A stretch of 64,000 bases of DNA, from contig NZ_JAGTUT010000001.1 in the NCBI RefSeq assembly GCF_025685605.1, forward strand, positions 868,001-932,000. Direction: 5' to 3'. The position numbers were made by a program, and so were the translations under genes. The notes beneath the pieces are model-generated. The model saw only the letters and a list, made by a program, of their open reading frames with translations, was not told the origin of the DNA and ran no database searches. The stretch comes from Granulicella arctica (lineage in GTDB: Bacteria; Acidobacteriota; Terriglobia; Terriglobales; Acidobacteriaceae). Below are positions 1-8,258 of this stretch, one piece after another (position 1 is the first letter of the stretch; every line of letters starts with the position of its first letter).

Positions 1-1552
1 CGAAGTGCCAGATGCGCGTCCCAGCCTCCTCGATCAAGTCCTGGTCATGCGTCACGAGAAACACCGTTCCCTCATACTTCTGGATCGCTTGGTTCAGCGC
101 ATTGATGCTCTCAAGATCCAGGTGGTTCGTAGGTTCATCGAGCACCAGCACGTTCGGCTTCTGCAGCATGATCTTGCAGAATAGCAACCGTGCAGCCTCT
201 CCTCCAGAAAGTGAATCGGTCTTCTTCAAACCCTCTTCACCCTTGAAGAGCATCTGCCCAAGAATGCCGCGAATATCTTCCTTAGTCGCCGAAGGATCGA
301 ACTGGTGCAGCCAGTCGCTCGCCGTCATCCCAAGCTGGATCGAGCCCTTATGGTCCTGCGCGAAGTACCCAATCGACACCTCGTGGCCCCACTTGACCGT
401 GCCCGAGTCGATCGAAACATCCTTCTCCTCGATCCCCGGTCCATTCGCCAGCAGAGCCTTCAGCAGCGTCGTCTTTCCCTGGCCGTTGCGCCCCATCAGG
501 ATGACCTTATCGCCCCGATTGACCGCAGCCGAGAAGCTCTTGATCACGTGCTCGAGCTTGCCGTCCTTCTGCTCATACGTCTTGTTCACCTGCTCAAACT
601 CAACCACCGTCTTGCCCGAAGGACGCTCCATCTTGAAGCTGATAAACGGGCGCGCAATGTTCGACCGCGCAAGCTCCGAAGTCGCCAGCCGCTCGACCTC
701 CTTCTTACGTGAGTTCACCTGGCTCGAACGTGTACCCGCCGAGAACCGCGCGATGAAGTCGTTCAACTGCGCAATCTTCTTCTCACGCTGCTCGTTCTGG
801 CTCTCAATGCGCGTACGGACGCTAGTCTTCTGGAACACCATGTCGTCATACCCGCCGTTGTACGTGATGATCGTCTCGTAATCGATATCCGCGATATGCG
901 TGCAGACGTTATTCAAAAAGTGGCGATCATGCGAGATCGTGATAACCGTCCCGTTATAGCGAACCAGGAAGTCCTGCAGCCAGTGGATTGACTCAAGGTC
1001 AAGCGAGTTCGTAGGCTCATCCAGCAGCAGTCCCTGCGGATTACCGAACAGCGCCTGCGCCAGCAGCACGCGAACCTTCTGGCCGCCCTGCAACTCCGCC
1101 ATCTTGCGCTCGTGCAGTTCATCCGGAATATCAAGCCCCTGCAGCAGCACCGCCGCGTTTGACTCGGCCTCGTAGCCATCCTCGTCGCCGACGACGCCCT
1201 CAAGCTCGCCCAATCGGCTGCCGTCCTCGTCCGTCATCTCAGGCTTGTTGTAGATGATTTCGCGCTCTTCCATCGCAGCCCAGAGAGCCTTATTGCCCAT
1301 AATGACCGTATCGATCACGCGATACGCGTCGAACGCATACTGGTCCTGCGACAGCACGCCGATCTTCTTCGGACGCACCACAGTTCCCTTCTGCGGATCG
1401 ATCTCGCCAGTCAAACACTTCATAAACGTAGATTTACCGGCACCATTCGGCCCGGTCAGGCCATAGCGGCGACCCGTTGTAAACGTAACCGAAACATCCT
1501 CGAACAGGAGCTTCGAGCCATAGCGCATCGTGACATTAGAGACAGAGATCAT
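1..1552 (-). CDS. ABC-F family ATPase (YbiT-like), 3' end beyond the window
   Basis: Ribosome-associated ABC-F protein: two ATP-binding cassettes on one chain and no membrane segments; the family acts on the ribosomal E site in translation or antibiotic protection. The start ATG at 1552 gives MISVSNVTMRYGSKLLFEDV, with AGGA a few bases upstream. The first Walker A reads GPNGAGKST and the second GRNGQGKTT. The signature motifs are LQGGQK (degenerate) and LSGGEA, followed by LLLDEPTN and VLDEPTNHLD with the switch histidines HDRHF and THDQD. The linker between the cassettes is rich in charged residues, as in the P-site tRNA interaction motif. About 517 codons are present and only the last few are missing; YbiT is about 530 residues. 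It lies 191 bases after the helicase gene on the same strand. YbiT-type is preferred over EttA by layout, but the exact subfamily is not certain. Confidence 0.93.
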   Translation of the reverse strand, partial: MISVSNVTMRYGSKLLFEDVSVTFTTGRRYGLTGPNGAGKSTFMKCLTGEIDPQKGTVVRPKKIGVLSQDQYAFDAYRVIDTVIMGNKALWAAMEEREIIYNKPEMTDEDGSRLGELEGVVGDEDGYEAESNAAVLLQGLDIPDELHERKMAELQGGQKVRVLLAQALFGNPQGLLLDEPTNSLDLESIHWLQDFLVRYNGTVITISHDRHFLNNVCTHIADIDYETIITYNGGYDDMVFQKTSVRTRIESQNEQREKKIAQLNDFIARFSAGTRSSQVNSRKKEVERLATSELARSNIARPFISFKMERPSGKTVVEFEQVNKTYEQKDGKLEHVIKSFSAAVNRGDKVILMGRNGQGKTTLLKALLANGPGIEEKDVSIDSGTVKWGHEVSIGYFAQDHKGSIQLGMTASDWLHQFDPSATKEDIRGILGQMLFKGEEGLKKTDSLSGGEAARLLFCKIMLQKPNVLVLDEPTNHLDLESINALNQAIQKYEGTVFLVTHDQDLIEEAGTRIWHF

Positions 1553-1743
1553 GGGATTTTTCCTAGTTTATAGGGCTGGATGTTGCGGCGCGATGAATGG
1601 CGCGGCGTTCCTGGTGATGCGTCAACGGGTATTTCGAATGCGGAAACACTTATTGGATGCTGTACAGATAGATCAGGTCCATAAAACCATTCACTCCGCC
1701 CGGCGGCTGGTTGGCGCGCTGGGCGGAGCAAGTAAGTATCGAG

Positions 1744-3255
1744 TTACTGACCGCGACGGGCTGGGCCCGAGCGGCTGCTACCGGGACGATTGCTGCTGGC
1801 GCGCCCATTCGAACCCGGACGTCCGCCGGAGTTTCGTCCGCCGGCAAATCCGCCGCCACCACCATTGCCGCTACGATTGCGGAAGCCACCGGCTCCTGCA
1901 CCCGCGGAACGGAACGGCGCATTCGGAGTCATCGGAGAGACCGGCTCATTGCCCTTCCAGGACCGCGTCTCAAGCGACGTAAGATCGTTGCTCTGGCTGA
2001 GATCGAGAGGCTTGTTGCGCTCTTCCTTCTCAAGGTTCTTATCGGCTTCGCGCCATTCAAACTTGATCTTCAATTCACGCTCGAGCTTCCGTGCATCGCC
2101 GCGCTCCTGCGGCATCACGAACGTCGTCGCTACACCCTTCTTGCCGGCGCGGCCCGTACGGCCAATCCGGTGGACAAAGTCGTCCGAAGCATTCGGCAGA
2201 TCGTAGTTCACCACGTGAGCAATATCATTCACATCGATACCGCGAGCCGCCACATCCGTCGCCACGAGGACGCGGTGCTTGCCGTTGGCGAAGCCCTTCA
2301 GAGCCGCCGTCCGCTGCGACTGCGAGCGATCGCCATGGATCACATCCGCATCATGGCCAAGCTTCTCAAGCTTCTTCGCGACGCGGTCTGCGCCATGCTT
2401 GGTGCGCGAGAAGACGAGGAACGTACCCTCTTCAGTGCGAAGCATCTGGTCGAGCAAGCCAAGCTTCTGGTCCTGCATCACCGTGTAGACGCGAAGCTCA
2501 ACACGATCCGAAGGCTTCGACGTCGTACCAATCTCCACCCGAACCGGGTTGCTGACGTAGTCGCGAACGATCTCGCGAATGTTCGCGTCGAGCGTAGCCG
2601 AGTAGCACATCGTCTGGCGTGTCTTCGGGATAGCGCCCACAATGCGGCGAATCGCCGGAAGGAAGCCCATATCGAGCATCCGATCCACCTCGTCCAGAAC
2701 GAACATCTCCACGCTGGAAAGGTTCACCGAACGGCGGCGGAGGAAGTCTTCGAGACGGCCAGGCGTCGCCACAACAAGGCGAGGACCGCGCTCAAGCTGG
2801 TCAAGCTGCGTGTTCTCAGAGAGACCGCCGCACACCAGAACCGCATCGCCACGCGAGCCGGGGACAAGCTTGCCGTACGCTTCAAGAACCTGCATCGCAA
2901 GCTCACGCGTTGGCAGCAGGATTAGCGAACGGATCGGGCCGCGCTTGCCGCGCGTGCTCGGAACCGAAGTCGCATCCATGCGCTCGATCATCGGGATCAA
3001 AAAGCTGAGCGTCTTGCCGGTGCCGGTTGAGGCGGTAGCAAGAATGTCCGAACCCTCAAGCGCCGGCGGAATCGCCTTTGCCTGTACCGGGGTCGGCAGC
3101 ACAAATCCTGCAGCCGCAAGGCGGCTTTTTAAGGAATCAGAGATCTTGAAGTCATTGAACTGAACATCTTTGACGAGGGTCATGCCCGTGGGTGTTTCCA
3201 TTACATTGTCGAGCTGTGCTACAGGCTGCTGCGGTTCGAGAGTTGCAGTGGTCAA
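1744..3255 (-). CDS. DEAD-box ATP-dependent RNA helicase (RhlE-like)
   Basis: Unwinds RNA duplexes, for example in ribosome assembly or mRNA turnover. The 503 residues contain a Q-motif region ending FVLPTPVQ (about 51-58), motif I ATASTGTGKT (73-82), PTRELA (115-120), motif II as DEVD (188-191) instead of DEAD, SAT (219-221) and motif VI HRIGRTGRAG (about 362). The last 70 residues are a Gly/Arg/Ser/Asn-rich basic tail, typical of RNA-binding extensions in this family. The start is TTG at 3255, with AAGGA six bases upstream; an ATG 18 codons later is a weaker alternative. A 445-base gene-free leader precedes it, which would fit a long, possibly cold-regulated 5' UTR (inference). Confidence 0.95.
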   Translation of the reverse strand: MTTATLEPQQPVAQLDNVMETPTGMTLVKDVQFNDFKISDSLKSRLAAAGFVLPTPVQAKAIPPALEGSDILATASTGTGKTLSFLIPMIERMDATSVPSTRGKRGPIRSLILLPTRELAMQVLEAYGKLVPGSRGDAVLVCGGLSENTQLDQLERGPRLVVATPGRLEDFLRRRSVNLSSVEMFVLDEVDRMLDMGFLPAIRRIVGAIPKTRQTMCYSATLDANIREIVRDYVSNPVRVEIGTTSKPSDRVELRVYTVMQDQKLGLLDQMLRTEEGTFLVFSRTKHGADRVAKKLEKLGHDADVIHGDRSQSQRTAALKGFANGKHRVLVATDVAARGIDVNDIAHVVNYDLPNASDDFVHRIGRTGRAGKKGVATTFVMPQERGDARKLERELKIKFEWREADKNLEKEERNKPLDLSQSNDLTSLETRSWKGNEPVSPMTPNAPFRSAGAGAGGFRNRSGNGGGGGFAGGRNSGGRPGSNGRASSNRPGSSRSGPARRGQ

Positions 3256-3700
3256 GGTTTTTCCTTAGATATCGTGAAAAGTGCTGCCGTCCATAAGAAC
3301 GTAGGGGCGCAGGGATGCCGAGGCACCATGGATTTGTTGAGTCAGCATTGCTGGTGTAAAACCGAAGCGCTGCTGCTGCACGGCGAAATCTGTCCGATGA
3401 CAGACCTCCAGCCAGAGCAACCAGCGCGACTTCTAAATATTGAAGGTATGCGACGGTTAAGGCGAATCGCAGTCTCTGGCCAGACTCAAAATCCATTCCA
3501 AGTCTTTGCCTGCGATGCCCGTGTCAGTGTTACCTGAGCACAACAAAATAATAGCATAGGTGACAAGTAAAAAGAAATAGTTTCACAACGTCTTCATCAA
3601 AACCGGGTTCACCTCGATAGGGACACCAGCCTCAGGACGAAGTGTGCACGCTGACATTTGATCATCCCCAGAGTCGAAGAAGCTACACCCGGACGGTGCT
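3256..3700. other. Gene-free region between divergent genes
   Basis: This 445-base gap separates the helicase (minus) from the secreted protein (plus). Open frames on both strands show no recognisable domain. Positions 3541-3590 form a clear AT-rich patch in otherwise GC-rich sequence and are the most likely promoter area. No terminator or RNA gene was recognised. Confidence 0.5.
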
Positions 3701-4759
3701 ATGTATTTGATGTACGGACGACTCCCGCCTGGTTCTCTTCGACTCGCGGTCGTTCTCCTCTTCCTCTCGACGCCCTTCATCGCCCCAGGCCAGTCGCCCT
3801 CATCCGCCCTGCAGGCAGAACGATCCTCGCTTGAAACCAGGGCAGGCGTCGTCAGCGGAACCGTCACAGATCTTGATGGCGCCGTTATCGAAGGCGCTCA
3901 CATCACACTTTCCATCACCTCCGCACCCGTCCTGAAAACCGTCTCCGCAGCCGACGGGAGCTTTAGCTTCGACGCCATCGCCTCGGGAGAGTTCAAGCTC
4001 ACCATCGCCTCCGAAGGCTTCGCCACCAAACTCATCACAGGCACCCTCCAGCCCGACAAGCCCTACGAAGTTCCACTCATCGAACTGACCGCCGCCACCA
4101 ACGTCGACGTGGAAGTCACCCTCTCCCAACACGACCTCGCCATCGTCGAGGTCAAAGCCGAGGAGCAACAACGCCTCGCCGGCTTCCTCCCCAACTTCTT
4201 CGTCACCTACGACTGGCATGCCGCCCCACTTAGCTCGAAGCAGAAGTTCGAACTGGCTTGGCGCACCACCCTCGATCCGGCAACCCTCATCGTCAACGGA
4301 GCAGTTGCTGGAGTCCAGCAGGCCCAAAACGACTTCAGCGGCTATGGTCAGGGGGCCCAGGGATACGGCAAACGCTACGGCGCAGCCTTCGCCGACACCG
4401 TCACCGGCAACTTTCTAGGCGGCGCAATCCTACCTTCCCTCCTCCACCAGGATCCCCGCTACTTCTACCTTGGCCGCGGCAGCATCCCAAAACGCGCCGG
4501 ATACGCCCTCGCCGCCGCTGTCATCTGCCGCGGCGACAACGGCAAGTGGCAGCCAAACTACTCCAGCATCCTCGGCGATCTGGCCGCCGGAGGAATCTCC
4601 AATCTCTACTACCCAGCCGCCGACCGTAACGGAGCCAGCCTCACCATCGAAAATGGCGTCCTCGGCATAGTCGGCGACGCCGTAGGGAACGTGATCCAGG
4701 AATTCGTCTTCCGCAAGATCACCCCCCACCTCCCCAGAAGCAACTCAAACACCCCCTGA
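3701..4759 (+). CDS. Secreted carboxypeptidase-regulatory-like domain protein
   Basis: The 352 residues begin with a basic stretch and a hydrophobic signal segment (LAVVLLFLSTPFIAPGQS). Residues about 48-130 form a carboxypeptidase-regulatory-like beta sandwich: VSGTVTDLDGAVIEGAHITL, then ADGSFSFDAIASGEFKLTI. The C-terminal half, with many Gly and aromatic residues (GYGQGAQGYGKRYGA, LLHQDPRYFYLG), resembles a domain frequent in acidobacterial secreted proteins but has no function I can name. An exported or periplasmic location is inferred. An ATG three codons later could also be the start. The gene is convergent with msrA. Confidence 0.8.
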   Translation: MYLMYGRLPPGSLRLAVVLLFLSTPFIAPGQSPSSALQAERSSLETRAGVVSGTVTDLDGAVIEGAHITLSITSAPVLKTVSAADGSFSFDAIASGEFKLTIASEGFATKLITGTLQPDKPYEVPLIELTAATNVDVEVTLSQHDLAIVEVKAEEQQRLAGFLPNFFVTYDWHAAPLSSKQKFELAWRTTLDPATLIVNGAVAGVQQAQNDFSGYGQGAQGYGKRYGAAFADTVTGNFLGGAILPSLLHQDPRYFYLGRGSIPKRAGYALAAAVICRGDNGKWQPNYSSILGDLAAGGISNLYYPAADRNGASLTIENGVLGIVGDAVGNVIQEFVFRKITPHLPRSNSNTP

Positions 4760-5187
4760 ACCTCAAGCGCACAGTCACTGCAGGAACGCTTCATGAAGTC
4801 ACCTCTGATGAGGTCTTGCCTCGTTAAGTGCATGGGCTTTAGCCGCTGAGGTACATCTCTGGTCCGCAACCTGATCAGAGGTTCCTCGAAGTAGACACCA
4901 GTCAAACCACCCTCGGGAACTTGACAAATCTCAGCCCGGGCCACCACCACCACTCGCAACCGCGTGCCTGCACCACTGATCCAAGTCCAGACCTAAGCCA
5001 CTTATTATGAAGACTTTGGACCTCTGGAGAAAAAATAAAACTTCACCTCTGCCTTGTACGCACGGGCCAAAAGCAAAGTGGACCGCAAGGGAATAGACAC
5101 CCTCGCGATCCACATTGACATTCTTACTGATTTTATATCCTAAGTCTATGCATCAAAACGACTTAGTGCACCCTAAGGCTGAAGAAT
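4760..5187. other. Convergent intergenic region with repeat-like sequence
   Basis: This 428-base gap lies between two convergent genes. I see no gene in it. Positions 4831-4860 hold a GGGCTTTAGCCGCTGAGG-type stretch like dispersed acidobacterial intergenic repeats. Positions 4915-5030 hold the divergent third copy of the intergenic element annotated separately. Confidence 0.5.
4915..5030 (+). repeat. Divergent third copy (C) of the convergent-gene intergenic element
   Basis: TTGACAA at 4921 is followed 71 bases later by CCTAAG at 4992, then TTATGAAGACTTTGG (5005-5019) and CCTCTGG. The same words occur in the same order, with spacing 69-71, at 31891-32040 and 56637-56787. About 12 bases are missing between CCTAAG and TTATGA, and the G-rich tail is absent. 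Like the other copies, it sits between convergent genes. The match is by eye only. Confidence 0.5.
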
Positions 5188-5664
5188 CTAGATATGGCAG
5201 CTCACCATACCGCGCTTCTCCAGATACCGCTGGTGATATTCCTCAGCCTTCCAGAAGATCGTTGCCGGAACGACCTGCGTAGCAATCGGCTTCCGGAAGC
5301 TACCCGCTGCATTCAGCTCCATGATCTTTGCCTTAGCCTTAGCCACCTGCTCCTCGGAGTGGGCAAAGATCACGCTGCGATACTGCGTCCCAAAGTCAGG
5401 GCCCTGCCGGTTCAATTGCGTCGGATCATGCAGCGAGAAGAACGCATCCAGCAGCGTGTCATACGAGAGTCGCGATGGGTCAAACGTCACATCCACAACC
5501 TCCGCGTGACCGGTGCGGTCCGTACACACTTCCTTGTACGTAGGGTGCTCCATGTTGCCGCCTTCATAACCAGCGGCGGTATCGAGCACGCCCGTCAATT
5601 CGTTGAATCGGGCCTCAACGCCCCAGAAACAACCTGCTCCAAATGTTGCCTTTTCAATTGCCAC
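5188..5664 (-). CDS. msrA: Peptide-methionine (S)-S-oxide reductase MsrA
   Basis: Repairs oxidised methionine (S-sulfoxide) in the cytoplasm, recycled by thioredoxin. The catalytic motif GAGCFWG places the nucleophile at Cys12 when translation starts at GTG 5664. AAAGGAG lies eight bases upstream of that GTG, so the 32 in-frame codons further upstream are unlikely to be translated. The 158 residues match short MsrA proteins. Conserved blocks AAGYEGG, HAEVVDVTFDP and HDPTQLNRQGPDFGTQYRS are present. The C-terminus MVSCHI carries a further Cys, a candidate resolving residue. It is a single gene, not fused to MsrB. Confidence 0.95.
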   Translation of the reverse strand: MAIEKATFGAGCFWGVEARFNELTGVLDTAAGYEGGNMEHPTYKEVCTDRTGHAEVVDVTFDPSRLSYDTLLDAFFSLHDPTQLNRQGPDFGTQYRSVIFAHSEEQVAKAKAKIMELNAAGSFRKPIATQVVPATIFWKAEEYHQRYLEKRGMVSCHI

Positions 5665-5845
5665 GGTGAAAACTCCTTTACACCTCATTGGATGCTCGCC
5701 GATATGGTTTGTCATCGACGAGTCTATGAATTGCCAGAGGTATTCTGGGCGCACGTTCACACCATCGTCAAGCCTTCCCAGAACCTAAATTTGAGGGCAG
5801 TAAACGTTAGCAAAGCATCGCGAAAAAAGTTGATTCTTCACCTGC

Positions 5846-6787
5846 TCAAGCGCGTCGGGGGGCTTTCCCACCGGTCGGCTGACGACGCGGCTTTCCAGAG
5901 CGTGTCTTCTTCACAGGTGCCTTCAACTGGGCAAACTCGGGCAGCTTTGCCTTGGGAACGACCTTCTTACCCTTCGCGGCTCGGTCAAGAGCCATCACCT
6001 CGCCCAAGGTCAGTTCGCGGAACTCACCCGGCGGCACATCAAGTCGAAGCGCTCCGTAGCCAATGCGCCGGATCTTCTCAACGTGATGGCCGATCTCTTC
6101 AAACATCTTGCGAAGTTGGCGATTCCGGCCCTCCGTCAACGTCAGTTGGTACCAGGGATTGTCGCCACCACGCACCAGCTCCACCTGCGCTGGAGCCGTA
6201 ATAACCCTGTCCCGTCGCCCCGACCGAATCTCATCCAGGCGGCCGCGATCAATCATGATCCCGCGCCGAATCTGGTCCACACTCTCAGGCGTAGGCTGCC
6301 CGCTCACCTTCACCAGGTAGGTCTTCTCGACACCAGCCGCAGCCTTCGAAAGCGCATTTGCCAGCGCGCCATCATTGGTCATCAGCAACAAGCCTTCACT
6401 CAGGTAATCGAGCCGGCCCACAGGGTAAAGCCGAACGTTGTCACCATGCGGCCCGGACTTCTGCTTCGCCATCAGCTGCATCACCGTCGGACGCTTCTCA
6501 GGATCGTCCAGAGTCGTCACATAGCCGCGCGGCTTGTTGAGCATGTAATACCGCTGCTGCTCCGGCCCCGCAAGCAGTTTGCCGTCTACGCGGATGTGGT
6601 CACGCGAAGCATCATGCCGCGTACCGAGTGTATTCACGACGGTGCCGTTCACCTTCACACGGCCTTCAAGGATGATCTCCTCAGCCTTGCGGCGGCTTGC
6701 AATGCCAGCCTGCGCAAGGATCTTCTGGAGGCGGTCGCCTTTTGGTTCAGCGTCTTGAGGGGTGGGAGAGGTATGCTTCGTGGTCAT
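5846..6787 (-). CDS. Ribosomal large-subunit pseudouridine synthase, RluB/RsuA family
   Basis: Isomerises a uridine in rRNA to pseudouridine. The 313 residues comprise an N-terminal S4 RNA-binding domain (LQKILAQAGIASRRKAEE, EGRVKVNGTVV), the catalytic domain with GRLDYLSEGLLLMTNDG (its Asp is the nucleophile), GVEKTYLVKV and EGRNRQLRKMFEEIGHHV, and a basic Lys/Arg/Pro tail. The chosen ATG at 6787 (MTTKHTSP) has a weak AGGA; sixteen more upstream codons are open but lack a ribosome site. It follows scpB and a small coupled frame on the same strand, the common scpB-rluB arrangement. RluB fits best; RsuA or RluE specificity cannot be excluded from sequence alone. Confidence 0.92.
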   Translation of the reverse strand: MTTKHTSPTPQDAEPKGDRLQKILAQAGIASRRKAEEIILEGRVKVNGTVVNTLGTRHDASRDHIRVDGKLLAGPEQQRYYMLNKPRGYVTTLDDPEKRPTVMQLMAKQKSGPHGDNVRLYPVGRLDYLSEGLLLMTNDGALANALSKAAAGVEKTYLVKVSGQPTPESVDQIRRGIMIDRGRLDEIRSGRRDRVITAPAQVELVRGGDNPWYQLTLTEGRNRQLRKMFEEIGHHVEKIRRIGYGALRLDVPPGEFRELTLGEVMALDRAAKGKKVVPKAKLPEFAQLKAPVKKTRSGKPRRQPTGGKAPRRA

Positions 6788-6899
6788 ATTCCTGGCTTTC
6801 CGACTGCGGAGTTGCTCATCGCGGTCATACAACATGCGGCAGCCAAACGGCTACCGGAGATTTAACTCCATTGTAGCCGCCTGGCTGCGCTTTCCAGAC

Positions 6900-7088
6900 T
6901 TAAACCTTGTTCGTGTCGATTGCCGGCGTGCGCTGCAGCCCTTCCGGCGCAGGCTTCAACGGTTGATCAGGAGCGTATTCGTTGTCACCCTCGGGCGTCG
7001 CTACCGTGTCTGGCTGCTCATCCTGCGGAGAGTCCGGGGTATCGCGTGGAGTGCTCTCAGGGTCGAGCGGCGTATGCTGATCGGTCAT
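6900..7088 (-). CDS. Small Pro/Asp-rich hypothetical protein coupled to scpB
   Basis: The 62 residues begin MTDQHTPLDPES and are low-complexity and acidic (Pro, Asp, Glu, Thr). There is no membrane segment or recognisable domain. The ATG overlaps the scpB stop as ATGA, and GAGGAG lies just upstream, so translational coupling is plausible. It sits between scpB and the RluB-type gene on the same strand. It could instead be an unselected frame in a GC-rich spacer; position and ribosome site favour a real gene. Confidence 0.45.
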   Translation of the reverse strand: MTDQHTPLDPESTPRDTPDSPQDEQPDTVATPEGDNEYAPDQPLKPAPEGLQRTPAIDTNKV

Positions 7089-8194
7089 CGGCTCTCCTCT
7101 TCGGCTTCATCCGACTGCTGCTCAGCCTCACGTGCCGAAGGATCATCCGCCTCGTCGTAACTAGGCGGAAGTCCGGCCAGTCGTCCGTCGACCGGAACAG
7201 TATCGACATCCGTGCTGTCGCCATCCGCCTGAGGCTCGGTAGCCTCGCGCTCCTCCTCGAGGTTCCCGCCCGTAATGCTCTCTGTGCTGGATCGTGGCAT
7301 ATCCGCCATGGGTATCTCCTCCTGGACTGGCTCGACGTCAGCAAGCTCGCCAGCCATCTTTTCAAACTCTTCGATGCTTGGAAGCTCGTTGATGTCCTTC
7401 AATCCGAAGCGCAGCAGGAAGTCCCTTGTAGTCTTGTAAAGAATCGGACGCCCAATCACCTGTTTCCGACCCGCAGTCGTAATCAGCTTGCGCGCCATCA
7501 GCGACCCGAGCACACCGCCCGAGTCCACCCCGCGAATCTCTGAGATCTCCGGTGACGTCACTGGCTGCTTGTACGCGACCACCGCCAACGTCTCGAGCGC
7601 CTGCAGAGTCAGCTTCAACGGAGGCTTCAGCGACTTCACAAAGCCGCGCACCGCATCGTGATACTCCGGCTTGGTAGCCAGCCTGTACCCACCGGCCACC
7701 TCGCGAATTTCAAGCCCGCGATCCCCATGCGCGTAGTCACTGATCAACTGGTCGAGCAGACTCCGGAAGTAGTCGCGCAGTCGAATCGCCCGCGCCTTCT
7801 CTTCACGCACCGCCTTTTTCTCCTCAGCCTTTTCGTAAGAAAGTCCGGCGCCGGCTTCATGCTCTCCGGCAGTGGCGACAGCCAGCTCGGCTTCAGAAGA
7901 AGAAGGCTCCGCCGCCGCTTCGTCAACCTCCTCGGCTGCTGACAGCACCTCGCTATTCAGCTCATCTGCATCGGCAGGTGTGTCGATCTCTTCGGGATCG
8001 TCTAGCAACAACCTGCGCTGGGCCGAATCATGATGGTCCAGTTCAGCCTGGGCCTCATGTCCCAGCAGACCGGCTAGTTGAACGAGGGTTACTGGCTCTT
8101 CAGAGGCGTAAATAACGGCTTCGATCTTTGCTTTCAGGCTCAAGGCTTTACTTTCAGAATCGTAGTGTCGACGGCGTTCCCCTAAGCATAGCAA
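7085..8194 (-). CDS. scpB: Segregation and condensation protein ScpB
   Basis: Kleisin-associated winged-helix subunit of the SMC-ScpAB condensin, which organises chromosomes. The N-terminal helix LKAKIEAVIYASEEPVTLVQ and the second winged-helix region with LQALETLAVVAYKQPVTSPE, IRGVDSGGVLGSLMARKLI and GRPILYKTTRDFLLRFGL are diagnostic. At up to 369 residues it is longer than most ScpB because of an acidic insert of about 70 residues (Glu/Asp/Ala/Ser-rich) inside the N-terminal domain and an acidic C-terminal tail. The longest frame starts with TTG at 8194. A TTG at 8143, just before the conserved region, is an alternative, and neither has a strong ribosome site. Confidence 0.92.
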   Translation of the reverse strand: MLCLGERRRHYDSESKALSLKAKIEAVIYASEEPVTLVQLAGLLGHEAQAELDHHDSAQRRLLLDDPEEIDTPADADELNSEVLSAAEEVDEAAAEPSSSEAELAVATAGEHEAGAGLSYEKAEEKKAVREEKARAIRLRDYFRSLLDQLISDYAHGDRGLEIREVAGGYRLATKPEYHDAVRGFVKSLKPPLKLTLQALETLAVVAYKQPVTSPEISEIRGVDSGGVLGSLMARKLITTAGRKQVIGRPILYKTTRDFLLRFGLKDINELPSIEEFEKMAGELADVEPVQEEIPMADMPRSSTESITGGNLEEEREATEPQADGDSTDVDTVPVDGRLAGLPPSYDEADDPSAREAEQQSDEAEEESR

Positions 8195-8258
8195 CGTCCT
8201 CCATGACCCACACCCGCCGCACCCCGAAATCAGATACCGGGCAGCCGTGGCGGGTGCC

